From positions 1-5,920 of the forward strand of contig JANMDM010000238.1 in the NCBI GenBank assembly GCA_031376305.1: a DNA stretch of 5,920 bases, written 5' to 3'. Below are positions 5,366 through 5,920 of the stretch, one piece after another (the stretch's first letter is position 1; each line of letters begins with the position of its first letter). The notes under the pieces were generated by a model, which made no database searches, was not told the DNA's origin, and saw only the letters and a program-made list of their open reading frames with translations. Source of the stretch: TMP-24 sp031376305. GTDB lineage: Bacteria > Pseudomonadota > Alphaproteobacteria > Rhodobacterales > Rhodobacteraceae. The position numbers and the translations under genes were made by a program.

Positions 5366-5920
5366 CTAGGCCCCGGATCGTGGTGCGGCGGCGCGGCGCA
5401 GACGGTCGTTGATGGCACAGCCAAGGCCATGGTCGGGTACGGGGGCAACGGCGATGCGCCCCCCCGCCCCGGCGTGGCTGTCGGCTTGGCGCAGGGCGTG
5501 GAACAAATTGGCGGCAGCTTCGACCAGATCACCGGCCGGGGACAGGTTCAGGTCTGCGGCAGGGCAATGCCCCCCGAAACCCAGCCAGAATTCACCCGGC
5601 TCAGCTTGGGTGGCGTTGAGCCGCACAGCGGCGGCAGGCGCGTAGTGCGAGGCGAGCTGGCCGGGTGCCGACGGGCGGTCGGCCCCTTCGGCCAAAGCCG
5701 CAAGGCGGGTTCCAAGGCAGGCTTCAAGCGCTTCTGCCGGAAGACCGCCGGGACGCAGAAGCGTGGGGGCCGGATCAAACCCAAGAATGGTGGATTCGAC
5801 GCCAACCGCGCAGGCGCCGCCATCGACGACGGCGGCGATGCGACCGGACAGCCCCGCCAGAACATGGTCGGCCCGTGTCGGGCTGACGCGGCCGCTGGGA
5901 TTGGCCGAAGGTGCGGCGAT
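5366..5920 (-). CDS. sua5: L-threonylcarbamoyladenylate synthase, Sua5/TsaC long form, C-terminal part (5' end outside window)
   Basis: This cytoplasmic enzyme uses threonine, bicarbonate and ATP to make threonylcarbamoyl-AMP, which the TsaB/TsaD/TsaE machinery uses to form t6A37 on tRNAs reading ANN codons. The frame is open from base 5920 to the TAG at 5366-5368, giving 184 residues of an expected 310-340. Numbered from the edge, IAAPSANPSGRVSPT (1-15) and GVESTI (at about 40-45) belong to the YrdC domain. APGQLASHYAP (at about 86-96) is the conserved linker of the long Sua5 form. A C-terminal Sua5 domain follows, ending with GLGCAINDRLRRAAAPR. The start and most of the YrdC domain lie beyond the edge; ATG- or TTG-like codons inside the frame are not starts. 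Only 12 nt separate its stop from that of yqgE. Confidence 0.95.
   Translation of the reverse strand: MAAPSANPSGRVSPTRADHVLAGLSGRIAAVVDGGACAVGVESTILGFDPAPTLLRPGGLPAEALEACLGTRLAALAEGADRPSAPGQLASHYAPAAAVRLNATQAEPGEFWLGFGGHCPAADLNLSPAGDLVEAAANLFHALRQADSHAGAGGRIAVAPVPDHGLGCAINDRLRRAAAPRSGA

Noticed and set aside
5548..5865. A 105-codon minus-strand frame overlapping the sua5 region
   Set aside because: The neighbouring frame carries the Sua5 motifs (SANPSGRVSPT, GVESTI, HYAP) continuously from the window edge. This one is an out-of-frame shadow.

Overview
This window looks like ordinary housekeeping chromosome from a GC-rich alphaproteobacterium, most likely of the Rhodobacterales/Rhodobacteraceae. 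The evidence is the high G+C third-position usage, the alphaproteobacterial character of the glutamate synthase and uracil-DNA glycosylase proteins, and an intergenic palindrome resembling a repeat dispersed in alphaproteobacterial genomes. The assignment comes from recognising the protein families and was not checked against a database. I see no transposase, integrase, phage gene, CRISPR array, rRNA or tRNA.

Layout. Positions 1-2380 (+) hold the C-terminal half of the glutamate synthase large subunit (gltB), whose 5' part lies outside the window. After a 62-nt gap containing a small hairpin comes a family-4-type uracil-DNA glycosylase (2443-3231, +). It overlaps by one base (TAATG) with moaB, a molybdenum cofactor biosynthesis gene (3231-3770, +). 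These three genes run in one direction and could be co-transcribed. Seven bases later, convergent on the minus strand, is an exported protein consisting only of a DsbD N-terminal-like domain (3778-4614, -). A 184-nt divergent intergenic region (4615-4798) carries three short inverted repeats, one of them the dispersed-repeat-like element. It is followed by yqgE (4799-5353, +), which has a strong Shine-Dalgarno sequence. Twelve bases later, convergent, is the C-terminal part of the long-form threonylcarbamoyl-AMP synthase Sua5/TsaC (5366-5920, -), running off the right edge.

How the genes relate. They serve separate processes: nitrogen assimilation, removal of uracil from DNA, molybdopterin chemistry, periplasmic thiol redox, an unknown role (YqgE) and tRNA t6A37 modification. 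No pathway links them. The tight packing (1-bp overlap, 7-nt and 12-nt convergent gaps) suggests a compact core-genome segment rather than a dedicated system.

I did not find a convincing undescribed system. The points most worth a second look are the glycosylase that keeps only one of the four iron-sulfur ligand cysteines of its family, the stand-alone DsbD-N domain protein, and the palindromic element between the divergent genes.
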